64,000 nt of DNA, taken from positions 42,424 through 106,423 of the forward strand of contig NZ_SDDZ01000013.1 in the NCBI RefSeq assembly GCF_004115975.1. The letters run 5' to 3'. The notes under the pieces are model-generated. The model was not told where the DNA came from and searched no databases. It saw only the letters and a program-made list of their open reading frames with translations. This document shows positions 45,757 to 53,509 of the stretch, piece by piece. Within the stretch, counting starts at the first letter, position 1. Each line of letters opens with the position of its first letter. The stretch is from Gelidibacter gilvus. GTDB taxonomy: Bacteria > Bacteroidota > Bacteroidia > Flavobacteriales > Flavobacteriaceae. The position numbers and the translations under genes were made by a program.

Positions 45757-46902
45757 CTAACTGCCACCACGTCTTGATGATCCACCGCCAGAACTTCTTG
45801 CGGGAGCGGGAGAAGAAGACCTTGATGGAGCGCTACTTCTTACTGCCGGAGCTGGTGAAGAGCTAGAGCGTGCTGGTGCGGAGTAATTTGAATTGCTCCT
45901 TGAACTTGGTGTAGAAACATTGTTCCCACCACCTCTTGTGTTCCCACCACTTCTTCTAGTTCCAGAGTTATTGGTTCTGGTTCGTGTAGCAGGCTGAACG
46001 TTTCTATTGGTGTTAGTTCTTGTAGCTGGTTGAACGTTTCTTCTATTGGTATTCGTATTAGTATTGGTTCTTGTAGCCGGTTGAGCATTTCTATTTGTAC
46101 TGGTTCTAACTCTAGTGTCTGTAGTAGAACTTCTTCTATTGATAGTGGAGTTCACTGAATTTTCTCTTGAACTTCTATTTGAAGAGTTAATCGTGCTTCG
46201 TCTTCCAATATTTGAATTATTCAAATTGGAGTTGTTTCTGTTTAACGTTGATGAACGACTCGAATTGGTGTATGCACTTCCACGTCTTCCTTGGGTATAC
46301 GATACATCTCTACTGTTGCGATAATAATTGCCGTAATATGTGTAATTACCATAGCCGTAATTATAACCGTAGCCGTAACCATATCCATAACCGTATCCGT
46401 AGTAAGGATAATATCCTGGGTAGTAGCCATAAGAATAAAAAGGAGCGTAGAAGCCTGAATAACCCCAACCTGCATAACCCCATCCACGGTATGGGCTGTA
46501 ATAGCCATAACTGTATGGATACCAACTGTTGTTATTATAATAGACGTTTATATCTACGTTTTGACTGTTTTGACCCCATCCAGCGTAACCATCTTCATAT
46601 TGGATGTCGCCATCGTCAGAATAATTTCCTTGATAATCGTCAATATTGGTAAATATAACATTGTCGTTTTGTGCTATTTGCCCAAATTGTTGTGATTTCT
46701 CTCCGAAAAACTCTTTGTAGTAACTATTGTTATTAACTGGAGCATCTTCATAGTAGACTTCATACTGAGGGACTTCAGAACTGTAAATACCATCGTTTTC
46801 ATACCCAGCGTACTGGTATGATCCACAAGAAGCTAATACGAAAAATAAGCTTAGTGCAACAAAAAATGGCAACCTGCGATATAAGTAAGAATTAAATGGC
46901 AT
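45757..46902 (-). CDS. Gly/Tyr-rich, low-complexity lipoprotein
   Basis: A 381-residue lipoprotein (lipobox LASC, Cys26). After an acidic, Asn-rich section comes a Tyr/Gly stretch (YGYGYGYGYGYNYGYG inside about 130-195), then an Arg/Ser/Asn/Thr-rich region with three repeats like RNVQPATRTNTN, and a Ser/Pro/Gly tail ending SRRGGS. No enzymatic domain. It is divergent from proS, and in this family the name prolyl-tRNA synthetase is sometimes given wrongly because of that neighbour. Probably a surface protein of structural nature. Confidence 0.8.
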   Translation of the reverse strand: MPFNSYLYRRLPFFVALSLFFVLASCGSYQYAGYENDGIYSSEVPQYEVYYEDAPVNNNSYYKEFFGEKSQQFGQIAQNDNVIFTNIDDYQGNYSDDGDIQYEDGYAGWGQNSQNVDINVYYNNNSWYPYSYGYYSPYRGWGYAGWGYSGFYAPFYSYGYYPGYYPYYGYGYGYGYGYGYNYGYGNYTYYGNYYRNSRDVSYTQGRRGSAYTNSSRSSTLNRNNSNLNNSNIGRRSTINSSNRSSRENSVNSTINRRSSTTDTRVRTSTNRNAQPATRTNTNTNTNRRNVQPATRTNTNRNVQPATRTRTNNSGTRRSGGNTRGGGNNVSTPSSRSNSNYSAPARSSSSPAPAVRSSAPSRSSSPAPARSSGGGSSRRGGS

Positions 46903-46930
46903 ATCTATTTGTTTTTATTGTTGAACATTA

Positions 46931-46938
46931 CAAAAATA
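46931..46938 (-). promoter_or_regulatory. Promoter -7 box for the Gly/Tyr-rich lipoprotein
   Basis: Minus-strand TATTTTTG, exact TAnnTTTG match, 28 bases upstream of the ATG. Confidence 0.55.
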
Positions 46939-47002
46939 GTTAGTTTTGTCGAACTATTTATTTATTTAACATAAGCACAACTTTTGTGCCAAAACCCAGG
47001 TA

Positions 47003-48481
47003 ATGAGTAAAAATCTTACAAGTAGAGCGGAAGACTATTCCAAATGGTACAATGAATTGGTTGTAAAGGCTGATTTGGCTGAGAACTCGGCAGTTAGAGG
47101 CTGTATGGTGATTAAACCTTATGGCTATGCTATTTGGGAAAAAATGCAGGCAGAACTGGACAGGAAGTTTAAGGAAACCGGACATCAAAATGCCTATTTC
47201 CCACTTTTTGTGCCGAAAAGCTTGTTTGAGGCCGAAGAGAAGAATGCCGAAGGGTTTGCTAAAGAGTGCGCGGTGGTCACCCATTACCGTTTACAAAATG
47301 ATCCTGACAATCCAGGAAAGTTGCGCGTGGATCCGGAGGCAAAATTGGAAGAAGAGCTTGTGGTACGTCCAACTAGTGAAGCCATTATTTGGAGTACCTA
47401 TAAAGGATGGATTCAAAGTTATAGAGATTTACCAATATTGATCAACCAATGGGCCAATGTGGTGCGTTGGGAAATGCGAACCCGTTTGTTTTTGAGAACG
47501 GCTGAGTTTTTATGGCAAGAAGGCCATACAGCGCATGCAACTAAGGCAGAAGCTGTGGCAGAAGCGCAATTAATGAATCAGGTGTATGCCGATTTTGCTG
47601 AAAATTTCATGGCCATTCCTGTAATTCAAGGTGTGAAAACTGAGAGTGAGCGTTTTGCAGGTGCCGAAGAAACCTATTGTATCGAGGCCTTGATGCAAGA
47701 TGGCAAAGCATTACAAGCAGGAACCTCTCATTTCTTAGGACAAAATTTCGCCAAGGCTTTTGATGTGAAATTTACAAACAATGAAGGTAAGCTCGATTAT
47801 GTTTGGGCGACTTCTTGGGGTGTTTCTACGCGTTTGGTCGGTGCCTTGATTATGACGCACAGTGATGATAAGGGTCTGGTTTTGCCTCCTAATTTGGCAC
47901 CAATTCATGTCGTGATTGTTCCTATCCATAAAACCGATGAGCAATTGGAGCAGATTGGTGTTGTGGCAAACAATTTAATAAGTGAATTTAAGAAAAAAGG
48001 CATCAGTTATAAGTACGATGATCGTACAACTCATCGTCCAGGCGCGAAATTTGCCCAATATGAATTGCAAGGTGTGCCTTTGAGGATTGCCATTGGCCCA
48101 AAGGACTTAGAAAATAAAACTGTCGAGTTGGCCAGAAGAGATACTTTGTCAAAAGAAAATGTTTCTCTCGAAGGATTAGTTGATAAAATTGACGATTTGC
48201 TCGTGGAAATTCAAGACACTTTATTTAAAAAAGCATTGGATTTTAGAAATTCGCATATTACTGAAGTAGATAATTTTGAGGACTTTAAAACTGTTCTTGA
48301 GACGAAAACAGGCTTTGTTTCAGCGCATTGGGACGGTACTGCAGAAACAGAAGAGAAGATCAAGGAACTCACAAAAGCAACGATAAGATGCGTACCATTG
48401 GATCAGAAAAAGGAAGTCGGAAGCTGCGTATTTACTGGGAAAACATCTAATGGAAGAGTGTTATTTGCAAAGGCTTATTAA
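47003..48481 (+). CDS. proS: Prolyl-tRNA synthetase (short, ProS type 3)
   Basis: Class II synthetase for tRNA-Pro. At 492 residues it is the eukaryote/archaea-like form, without the editing insertion of E. coli ProS. Motif 2 is in [25 protein letters not shown], and [17 protein letters not shown] and the C-terminal zinc-domain-like section ([19 protein letters not shown]...GSCVFTGK) fit the type. No key residue is missing. No TAnnTTTG box was found upstream. Confidence 0.96.
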   Translation: MSKNLTSRAEDYSKWYNELVVKADLAENSAVRGCMVIKPYGYAIWEKMQAELDRKFKETGHQNAYFPLFVPKSLFEAEEKNAEGFAKECAVVTHYRLQNDPDNPGKLRVDPEAKLEEELVVRPTSEAIIWSTYKGWIQSYRDLPILINQWANVVRWEMRTRLFLRTAEFLWQEGHTAHATKAEAVAEAQLMNQVYADFAENFMAIPVIQGVKTESERFAGAEETYCIEALMQDGKALQAGTSHFLGQNFAKAFDVKFTNNEGKLDYVWATSWGVSTRLVGALIMTHSDDKGLVLPPNLAPIHVVIVPIHKTDEQLEQIGVVANNLISEFKKKGISYKYDDRTTHRPGAKFAQYELQGVPLRIAIGPKDLENKTVELARRDTLSKENVSLEGLVDKIDDLLVEIQDTLFKKALDFRNSHITEVDNFEDFKTVLETKTGFVSAHWDGTAETEEKIKELTKATIRCVPLDQKKEVGSCVFTGKTSNGRVLFAKAY

Positions 48482-48509
48482 AAATTTTAAAAAATAGTTT
48501 GCATAGGCC

Positions 48510-48539
48510 TTGCAACACTTAAAAATAGTTGTATTTTTG
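48510..48539 (+). promoter_or_regulatory. Distal promoter upstream of tRNA-Glu
   Basis: TTG (48510-48512), 19-base spacer, TATTTTTG (48532-48539): an ideal pair about 90 bases before the tRNA. No gene starts between it and the tRNA other than a 7-codon frame. Confidence 0.6.
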
Positions 48540-48575
48540 CATCCGCAATGAAACATTGTGAGTTCATTTGAAAAG

Positions 48576-48607
48576 TTTGCATATTAATAAAAAATGTTAT
48601 TAATTTG
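48576..48607 (+). promoter_or_regulatory. Proximal promoter of tRNA-Glu
   Basis: TTTG (48576-48579), 20-base spacer, TTAATTTG (48600-48607; one change from TAnnTTTG). It ends 18 bases before the tRNA. Confidence 0.55.
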
Positions 48608-48625
48608 CACCTTGAATAAACAAAT

Positions 48626-48697
48626 GGCCCGTTCGTCTATCGGTTAGGACGCCAGGTTTTCATCCTGGTAAGAGGGGTTCGATTCCCCTACGGGCTA
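48626..48697 (+). tRNA. tRNA-Glu (anticodon TTC)
   Basis: Full cloverleaf: acceptor GGCCCGT/ACGGGCT (G-T at the first pair), D arm, anticodon stem CCAGG/CCTGG with loop TTTTCAT giving TTC, T arm GGGGT/CCCCT (wobble-tolerant) with TTCGATT, and discriminator A. CCA is not encoded. It sits between proS and rpsT with its own promoters. Confidence 0.96.
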
Positions 48698-48723
48698 CAA
48701 TTTTTTAAAAAGAAAGAAAGAAA

Positions 48724-48975
48724 ATGGCAAATCATAAGTCAGCATTAAAAAGAATCAGAAGTAGTGAGTCAAAACGTTTAACCAACAGGTATAAACACAG
48801 AACTACCCGTAACGCTATTAAAAAGTTACGTGAAATGGAGAATGCACAGGAAGCACAAGCGTTGTTACCTACAGTATCTGCTATGATTGATAAGTTAGCT
48901 AAGAAAGATATTATTCATAATAATAAAGCTGCTAACTTGAAGTCTGGTTTGGCTAAGCATGTTGCTTCTTTGTAA
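48724..48975 (+). CDS. rpsT: 30S ribosomal protein S20
   Basis: An 83-residue primary 16S rRNA-binding protein, helical and rich in Lys/Arg. It begins MANHKSALKRIRSSESKRL, as is standard, and ends in the AANLKSGLAKHVASL helix. It lies 26 bases after tRNA-Glu and may share its transcript. Closed by a terminator. Confidence 0.96.
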   Translation: MANHKSALKRIRSSESKRLTNRYKHRTTRNAIKKLREMENAQEAQALLPTVSAMIDKLAKKDIIHNNKAANLKSGLAKHVASL

Positions 48976-49003
48976 GAAACAAGAAATTTAATTTCTATAT
49001 AAG

Positions 49004-49033
49004 AAAATCCATTCGAGCTGAATGGATTTTTTT
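49004..49033 (+). terminator. Terminator of rpsT
   Basis: Perfect 11-bp stem AAAATCCATTC/GAATGGATTTT, 5-base loop, T-run. Confidence 0.85.
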
Positions 49034-49060
49034 GTGCTTTAAATCGAATTATTGGAATAT

Positions 49061-49096
49061 AAAAAAGCCCTAAATTAAAATTTAGGGCTTTTTTCG
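49061..49096. terminator. Bidirectional terminator between rpsT and rho
   Basis: Perfect 14-bp stem AAAAAAGCCCTAAA/TTTAGGGCTTTTTT with a 6-base loop; stops rho from the right and backs up the rpsT terminator. Confidence 0.85.
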
Positions 49097-49117
49097 TTTT
49101 ATATTCTGAAGGACTTT

Positions 49118-50923
49118 CTATCCATTCATTGACACTAAAAACTCTTCATTGTTTTTGGTCTTTTTAAATCTGTCGTTGATAAATTCCATAGCTTCCACAG
49201 GATTCATGTCGGCAAGGTATTTACGCATCACCCACATTCTTTGGATGGTATTCTCATCTAATAAGAGATCGTCTCTACGCGTGCTTGAAGACGTTAGATC
49301 GATAGCAGGGAAAATACGACGGTTAGATATTTTTCTATCCAACTGTAATTCCATATTACCGGTTCCTTTAAATTCCTCAAAGATCACTTCGTCCATTTTA
49401 GAACCTGTTTCTGTTAAGGCTGTAGCGATAATGGTCAAGGATCCGCCATTTTCAATATTACGAGCCGCTCCAAAGAAACGTTTTGGTTTGTGTAAGGCGT
49501 TGGCATCAACACCTCCACTCAATATCTTTCCAGAGGCAGGCTGTACTGTATTATAAGCTCTTGCCAAACGGGTGATGGAATCCAAAAGAATCACCACATC
49601 ATGTCCGCATTCTACCAAACGTTTTGCTTTTTCTAATACGATATTGGCAATTTTAACGTGTTCATGGGCTTCCTTATCAAAGGTTGACGCAATAACTTCA
49701 CCACGGACGTTACGTTGCATATCTGTAACCTCTTCTGGGCGTTCATCTATGAGTAAAATCATTTGGTACACCTCAGGATGGTTGGCAGCAATAGCATTTG
49801 CAACATCCTTTAAAAGCATTGTTTTACCTGTTTTTGGTTGTGAAACGATCATACCACGTTGTCCTTTTCCGATAGGTGAAAACAAATCCATGATTCGGGT
49901 AGATATTGTGCTCTGTCTTTCAGCGATATTGAATTTCTCCTGAGGAAATAAAGGTGTCAAGTGTTCAAAAGACACGCGGTCTCTAACAACTTCTGGTCGT
50001 TGACCGTTAATTTTACTCACCTTTATTAAAGGGAAATATTTCTCACCTTCCTTTGGAGGTCTTACATGTCCAAGAACTGTATCTCCGGTTTTTAAACCAA
50101 ACAATCTGATTTGAGATTGGGATACATAAATGTCGTCAGGGGAGGAGAGGTAATTATAATCTGATGATCGTAAAAATCCGTAGCCATCTTGCATGATGTC
50201 CAATACGCCTTCACTTTCAATAATTGCATCGAACTCAAAATCAGGTTCTCTGTAACGATTTCTATTGTCTTTGTTGCCGTTGTTTACTTTGGAGGCTGCG
50301 TGATTGCTGCTGTCACGGTTATGGTTGTGATCTTTAGAACTAGATTTGTTGCCGTTAGGCTCACTCGAGCGTTGAGGTCTGTTGTCCTTAGCTTGTGGTT
50401 TGTTGGCAGAATCTTTTTCTTTAGGAGTGTGTTGTTTTTTCTCGCGAACCTCTACGTTTTTAGGGTTCGGTGATTCCTTTCTAGAGCTGTCTGAAGCATC
50501 GCTCGCCGAAACCGCTTTAGGTTCTGCCTTTTTAGGTTCAGTTCTTTTTATTTCTGGTCTCTTAGCTTCTGGTTTTTTTACTTCAGGCGTTTTTGCTTCA
50601 GGTGTTTTTACTTCAACTTTGTCGACTGGCAACTCCATTGTTTGTTGCGCCTTATCTGGAGTTGGCTTTTTCTCAACACGCTCTCTTTTTTTCTTTTGAG
50701 GTGGTGTTGACGCTTTTGGAGTTTCGACCTTGATATCGGCTTTAGTATCAGTGATGGCCGCGATTTCAGTTTTCACTACCTCCGGATTTGCTGCTTGTAA
50801 ATCTAAGATTTGGTAAACCAGATCTAATTTTTTAAGCGTGCGGTACTTAGGTACATTTAACTTTTGAGCTATTTCCTGTAAGTCAGAAAGCTTCTTTTCT
50901 TTTAATTGCGAAATTTCAAACAT
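49118..50923 (-). CDS. rho: Transcription termination factor Rho
   Basis: RNA-dependent ATPase hexamer that ends transcription. The 601-residue protein has an N-terminal Rho_N/SAP-like helix set ([20 protein letters not shown]), then about 175 residues (50-225) of Lys/Glu/Pro, then Ser/Asn/Asp-rich low-complexity sequence, the RNA-binding cold-shock-like domain ([20 protein letters not shown]), and the ATPase with SQPKTGKT (361-368), [13 protein letters not shown] and [13 protein letters not shown]. The insert is typical of Bacteroidota in place but its repeats ([18 protein letters not shown]) are notable. Confidence 0.96.
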   Translation of the reverse strand: MFEISQLKEKKLSDLQEIAQKLNVPKYRTLKKLDLVYQILDLQAANPEVVKTEIAAITDTKADIKVETPKASTPPQKKKRERVEKKPTPDKAQQTMELPVDKVEVKTPEAKTPEVKKPEAKRPEIKRTEPKKAEPKAVSASDASDSSRKESPNPKNVEVREKKQHTPKEKDSANKPQAKDNRPQRSSEPNGNKSSSKDHNHNRDSSNHAASKVNNGNKDNRNRYREPDFEFDAIIESEGVLDIMQDGYGFLRSSDYNYLSSPDDIYVSQSQIRLFGLKTGDTVLGHVRPPKEGEKYFPLIKVSKINGQRPEVVRDRVSFEHLTPLFPQEKFNIAERQSTISTRIMDLFSPIGKGQRGMIVSQPKTGKTMLLKDVANAIAANHPEVYQMILLIDERPEEVTDMQRNVRGEVIASTFDKEAHEHVKIANIVLEKAKRLVECGHDVVILLDSITRLARAYNTVQPASGKILSGGVDANALHKPKRFFGAARNIENGGSLTIIATALTETGSKMDEVIFEEFKGTGNMELQLDRKISNRRIFPAIDLTSSSTRRDDLLLDENTIQRMWVMRKYLADMNPVEAMEFINDRFKKTKNNEEFLVSMNG

Positions 50924-51114
50924 GTATGTTTATGAATATTTAGTATAAAAATTGAAATTGGATTTGATCCGAATCTTTTTTCAAGATTAAGAAGAGGAAA
51001 AAACCGAATGTAATTTTGAAGATTTAACAGCTTATTACTCTGAGAGTAACAGAATGTTAATGCAATAATACAATTTTATTTTAAAAATTGCTGCATGAAT
51101 CAAAAAGAAACTGT

Positions 51115-51122
51115 TAATTTTG
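51115..51122 (+). promoter_or_regulatory. Promoter -7 box for the DUF4293 gene
   Basis: TAATTTTG, exact TAnnTTTG match, 24 bases before the ATG. Confidence 0.55.
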
Positions 51123-51146
51123 GTTTTTAATTTTTTTGATCAAATC

Positions 51147-51557
51147 ATGTTACAGCGCATTCAAACCGTTTATTTACTTATAGCAGCCATTTTTTCTTGC
51201 GGCTTGATATTTGTATTCCATTTATGGACCAATGCCCAAGATGTTCCCGTATATGCCCAAGATGAAATGTTGTATTTGGCTATGTTTTTTGGATCTGCTG
51301 CCTTATCTTTGATTTCTATTTTTAATTATAAACACAGGAAGTTCCAATTTGTTTTGGGACGACTGAATATCATATTGAACTTTATTTTATTAGGATTATT
51401 TCTATATCTATTGCTAATGGCGCCTGGAGAGAGTGAAATCTCAGAGAAAGGCGTTGGGATTTTCATTCCTATTTTCTCTATCGTGTTTTTGGTGTTAGCC
51501 AATAAGGCCATAAAAAAGGATGAGGATCTTGTAAAATCTGTTGATCGATTGCGATAA
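51147..51557 (+). CDS. DUF4293 membrane protein
   Basis: A 136-residue protein from ATG 51147 (MLQRIQTVYLLIA); an upstream GTG/ATG frame would run into the promoter. Four helices near 5-25, 43-62, 72-93 and 102-122, with the start MLQRIQTVYLL and the FxxGRLNIILNFILLGL segment characteristic of DUF4293. Often next to rho in Flavobacteriia, as here (divergent). Function unknown. Ends at a terminator. Confidence 0.88.
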   Translation: MLQRIQTVYLLIAAIFSCGLIFVFHLWTNAQDVPVYAQDEMLYLAMFFGSAALSLISIFNYKHRKFQFVLGRLNIILNFILLGLFLYLLLMAPGESEISEKGVGIFIPIFSIVFLVLANKAIKKDEDLVKSVDRLR

Positions 51558-51585
51558 ACCTATTATCTTAATTTTTTTAGTGCGT

Positions 51586-51616
51586 AAACCCGAGGTGAAG
51601 ATCTCGGGTTTTTTTA
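51586..51616 (+). terminator. Terminator of the DUF4293 gene
   Basis: Perfect 9-bp stem AAACCCGAG/CTCGGGTTT, 8-base loop, T-run. Confidence 0.85.
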
Positions 51617-51631
51617 GTGAAACCCATCTTC

Positions 51632-51837
51632 CAAAAGCCATAGGCGCATTGGAATATGTTGGTTGAACTAATCCCGCCCCTTGGCGGGATCTCTAAGTTA
51701 TTTCTCACTATATATCTTGTTGCAAAGCCGAAGGCGCATTGGAAGATGCTGGTTGAATTAATCCCGGCCCTTTGCGGGATCTCTAAGTTATTCCTGACTA
51801 TATATCTTGTAGCAAAGCCGAAGGCGCATTGGAATAT
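51632..51837 (+). repeat. 90-bp tandem repeat, 2.3 copies
   Basis: Copies begin at 51632, 51722 and 51812 (the word GCAAAGCC or a variant). Each full copy carries the inverted repeat ATCCCG...CGGGAT. Since 90 is a multiple of three, one frame stays open as a 30-residue repeat (51656-51850). Copies 1 and 2 differ at few positions, most of them silent in that frame. Confidence 0.9.
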
Positions 51838-51948
51838 ACTCCTCCCTTAATCCCTCCGAAGGAGGGAAACTGTTGCGCAGTGCTAAAACCAAATTTTTGC
51901 AATAATCATTCACGAAAAAATCCACTGAGGTTTTTGAAATCCTTTAAA

Positions 51949-52041
51949 TGGAACACTGATGACGCTAATTTTTTATGATTTTTGCTAATATCTTCATAGA
52001 AATCAGTCACAATCTGCTCAATCTGTATCATTAGTGTTCCA
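51949..52041. repeat. 93-bp element with inverted termini
   Basis: Left end TGGAACACTGATGA and the complement of the right end TGGAACACTAATGA match at 13 of 14 bases. The inside is AT-rich with scattered CTAAT/GCTAAT words. It resembles the ACACTGATGAC-type intergenic repeats common in Bacteroidota. Confidence 0.65.
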
Positions 52042-52056
52042 CTCTATTGAACAATC

Positions 52057-52548
52057 TCATTTCTTAAATTCAATCACTTCTAAATTATCAATCTTATGGC
52101 CGTCAATGGTAAAGCGCAACATCGTTCTCACTTGTTGAAAACCGTGTTTCCCAATGGCACCAGGGTTCATATGGAGTAGATTCAATTTTTTATCTGGCAT
52201 GACTTTAAGAATGTGTGAATGTCCACAAATAAAAAGCTTGGGCGGATTTTGGTAAAGCAATTCCCGCACACGTTGGGTGTACTTGCCAGGGTAGCCGCCA
52301 ATATGAGTGATGAAAACGTCCACGCCTTCGCACATAAATCGGTTGTTTTCCGGGAATTCCATTCGGGCTTTTGTATCGTCAATATTACCGTAAACTGCTC
52401 TAAGAGGTTTTAATTTTTTTATGGTATCCGTAACTTTTAAATCGCCAATATCGCCAGCATGCCATACTTCATCTGCTTGTTTTACATATTTTAGAATATC
52501 TTCATCAATATAACTATGGGTGTCGGATAGGAGTAAAATCTTTTTCAA
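52057..52548 (-). CDS. YfcE-like metallophosphoesterase
   Basis: A 163-residue single-domain phosphodiesterase of the MJ0936/YfcE type. Metal ligands are in LLSDTHSY, WHAGDIGD, VYGNIDD, FITHIGGYPGK and CGHSHI, all present. Starts at TTG; no better codon exists before a distant stop. Substrate unknown; family members cleave model phosphodiesters. Divergent from truA. Confidence 0.9.
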   Translation of the reverse strand: MKKILLLSDTHSYIDEDILKYVKQADEVWHAGDIGDLKVTDTIKKLKPLRAVYGNIDDTKARMEFPENNRFMCEGVDVFITHIGGYPGKYTQRVRELLYQNPPKLFICGHSHILKVMPDKKLNLLHMNPGAIGKHGFQQVRTMLRFTIDGHKIDNLEVIEFKK

Positions 52549-52613
52549 AATAGGAATTTCTGTGTTTTTGAATTCTTAAATCAACAATCTTTAAATCATC
52601 AATCATAAATAAC

Positions 52614-52621
52614 TAACTTTG
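52614..52621 (+). promoter_or_regulatory. Promoter -7 box for truA
   Basis: TAACTTTG, exact TAnnTTTG match. The truA start is 137 bases further on, so the leader would be long. Confidence 0.5.
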
Positions 52622-52758
52622 CAACTCACAAAAATAGTGATAAAGGCATTAAACTATCGGTAAGTAATGTATAATCCTATTTTTCAAATTTTAGTTTGTT
52701 TGAGCAATGGGTTTATAGTCCTTACATCTAATAAACTTTCAAATCTATCAAAGTCGCC

Positions 52759-53508
52759 TTGAGATATTTTATCGAATTTTCATATAATGGAAAAGCCTAT
52801 CATGGCTGGCAGAAACAGCCCAATGCCATTTCAGTGCAACAGGTTTTGGAACACGCATTGACCACCTTATTGAGGGCGCCAATAAAAGTTATGGGCGCAG
52901 GTAGAACCGATGCTGGTGTTCATGCTGCTCAAATGTATGCGCACTTTGATATGGAAGAACCTTTTGATATTGAGGTATTAATTTATAAGATCAATTGGTT
53001 TTTGCCTCACGACATTGCTGTCCATCGTGTTTTTGAAGTTCGAGATAAAGCACATGCACGATTTAATGCGCTAAGTAGGACTTACCACTATCGTATTTCC
53101 AATACCAAGAATGTCTTTACACATGATTTCGCCTATAAAATCCATTTGCCTTTAAATCTGGATAAAATGAATGAAGCTTGCAAAATATTAATGCAATATA
53201 AAGAGTTTCAATCTTTTTCTAAAAGTAATACGGACGTGAAAACGTATTTTTGTGACATTAAAGAAGCGTATTGGGTTTTAAAGGATACGGAATTGACTTT
53301 TGTCATTACCGCCGATCGTTTTTTAAGAAATATGGTTCGTGCCATTGTGGGAACGATGGTCAATATTGGTTTGGGCAAACTTGAGGTTGAGCAATTGCAC
53401 GCCATAATAAAATCTAAAGACAGGAATGAAGCAGGGTTTTCGGTTCCTGCTCAAGGATTATTTTTAATGGATATTCAGTATCCTGATACTATTTTTAACG
53501 CTATATAA
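52759..53508 (+). CDS. truA: tRNA pseudouridine synthase A
   Basis: Makes pseudouridine at positions 38-40 of tRNAs. The 249-residue protein begins at TTG (MRYFIEFSYNGKAYHGWQ is the standard start; an in-frame stop lies eight codons upstream). Catalytic Asp is D51 in GAGRTDAGVHA; ARFNALSRTYHYRI and FLRNMVRAIVGT are typical. One base separates its stop from the ABC transporter start, so the two are co-translated. Confidence 0.95.
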   Translation: MRYFIEFSYNGKAYHGWQKQPNAISVQQVLEHALTTLLRAPIKVMGAGRTDAGVHAAQMYAHFDMEEPFDIEVLIYKINWFLPHDIAVHRVFEVRDKAHARFNALSRTYHYRISNTKNVFTHDFAYKIHLPLNLDKMNEACKILMQYKEFQSFSKSNTDVKTYFCDIKEAYWVLKDTELTFVITADRFLRNMVRAIVGTMVNIGLGKLEVEQLHAIIKSKDRNEAGFSVPAQGLFLMDIQYPDTIFNAI

Positions 53509-53509
53509 T

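Larger units (their letters stand above)
51558..52056. other. Repeat-rich intergenic region
   Basis: 499 bases with a terminator, a 90-bp tandem repeat (2.3 copies), a CCCTCCGAAGGAGGG palindrome (51852-51866) and a 93-bp element with inverted ends (51949-52041). No conventional gene is supported. Confidence 0.75.

Noticed and set aside
46242..46652. Frames on both strands inside the Gly/Tyr-rich gene
   Set aside because: Shadows of the repetitive lipoprotein coding sequence, with His/Tyr/Asn or Ile/Thr runs created by the repeat.
45757..46902. Prolyl-tRNA synthetase name for the Gly/Tyr-rich lipoprotein
   Set aside because: It has no synthetase motif; the real proS is the divergent neighbour at 47003.
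51656..51850. 64-residue frame with a 30-residue repeat as a gene
   Set aside because: Open mainly because the 90-bp repeat is divisible by three; no promoter box or usual start context. Kept as a finding about the silent differences, not as a CDS.
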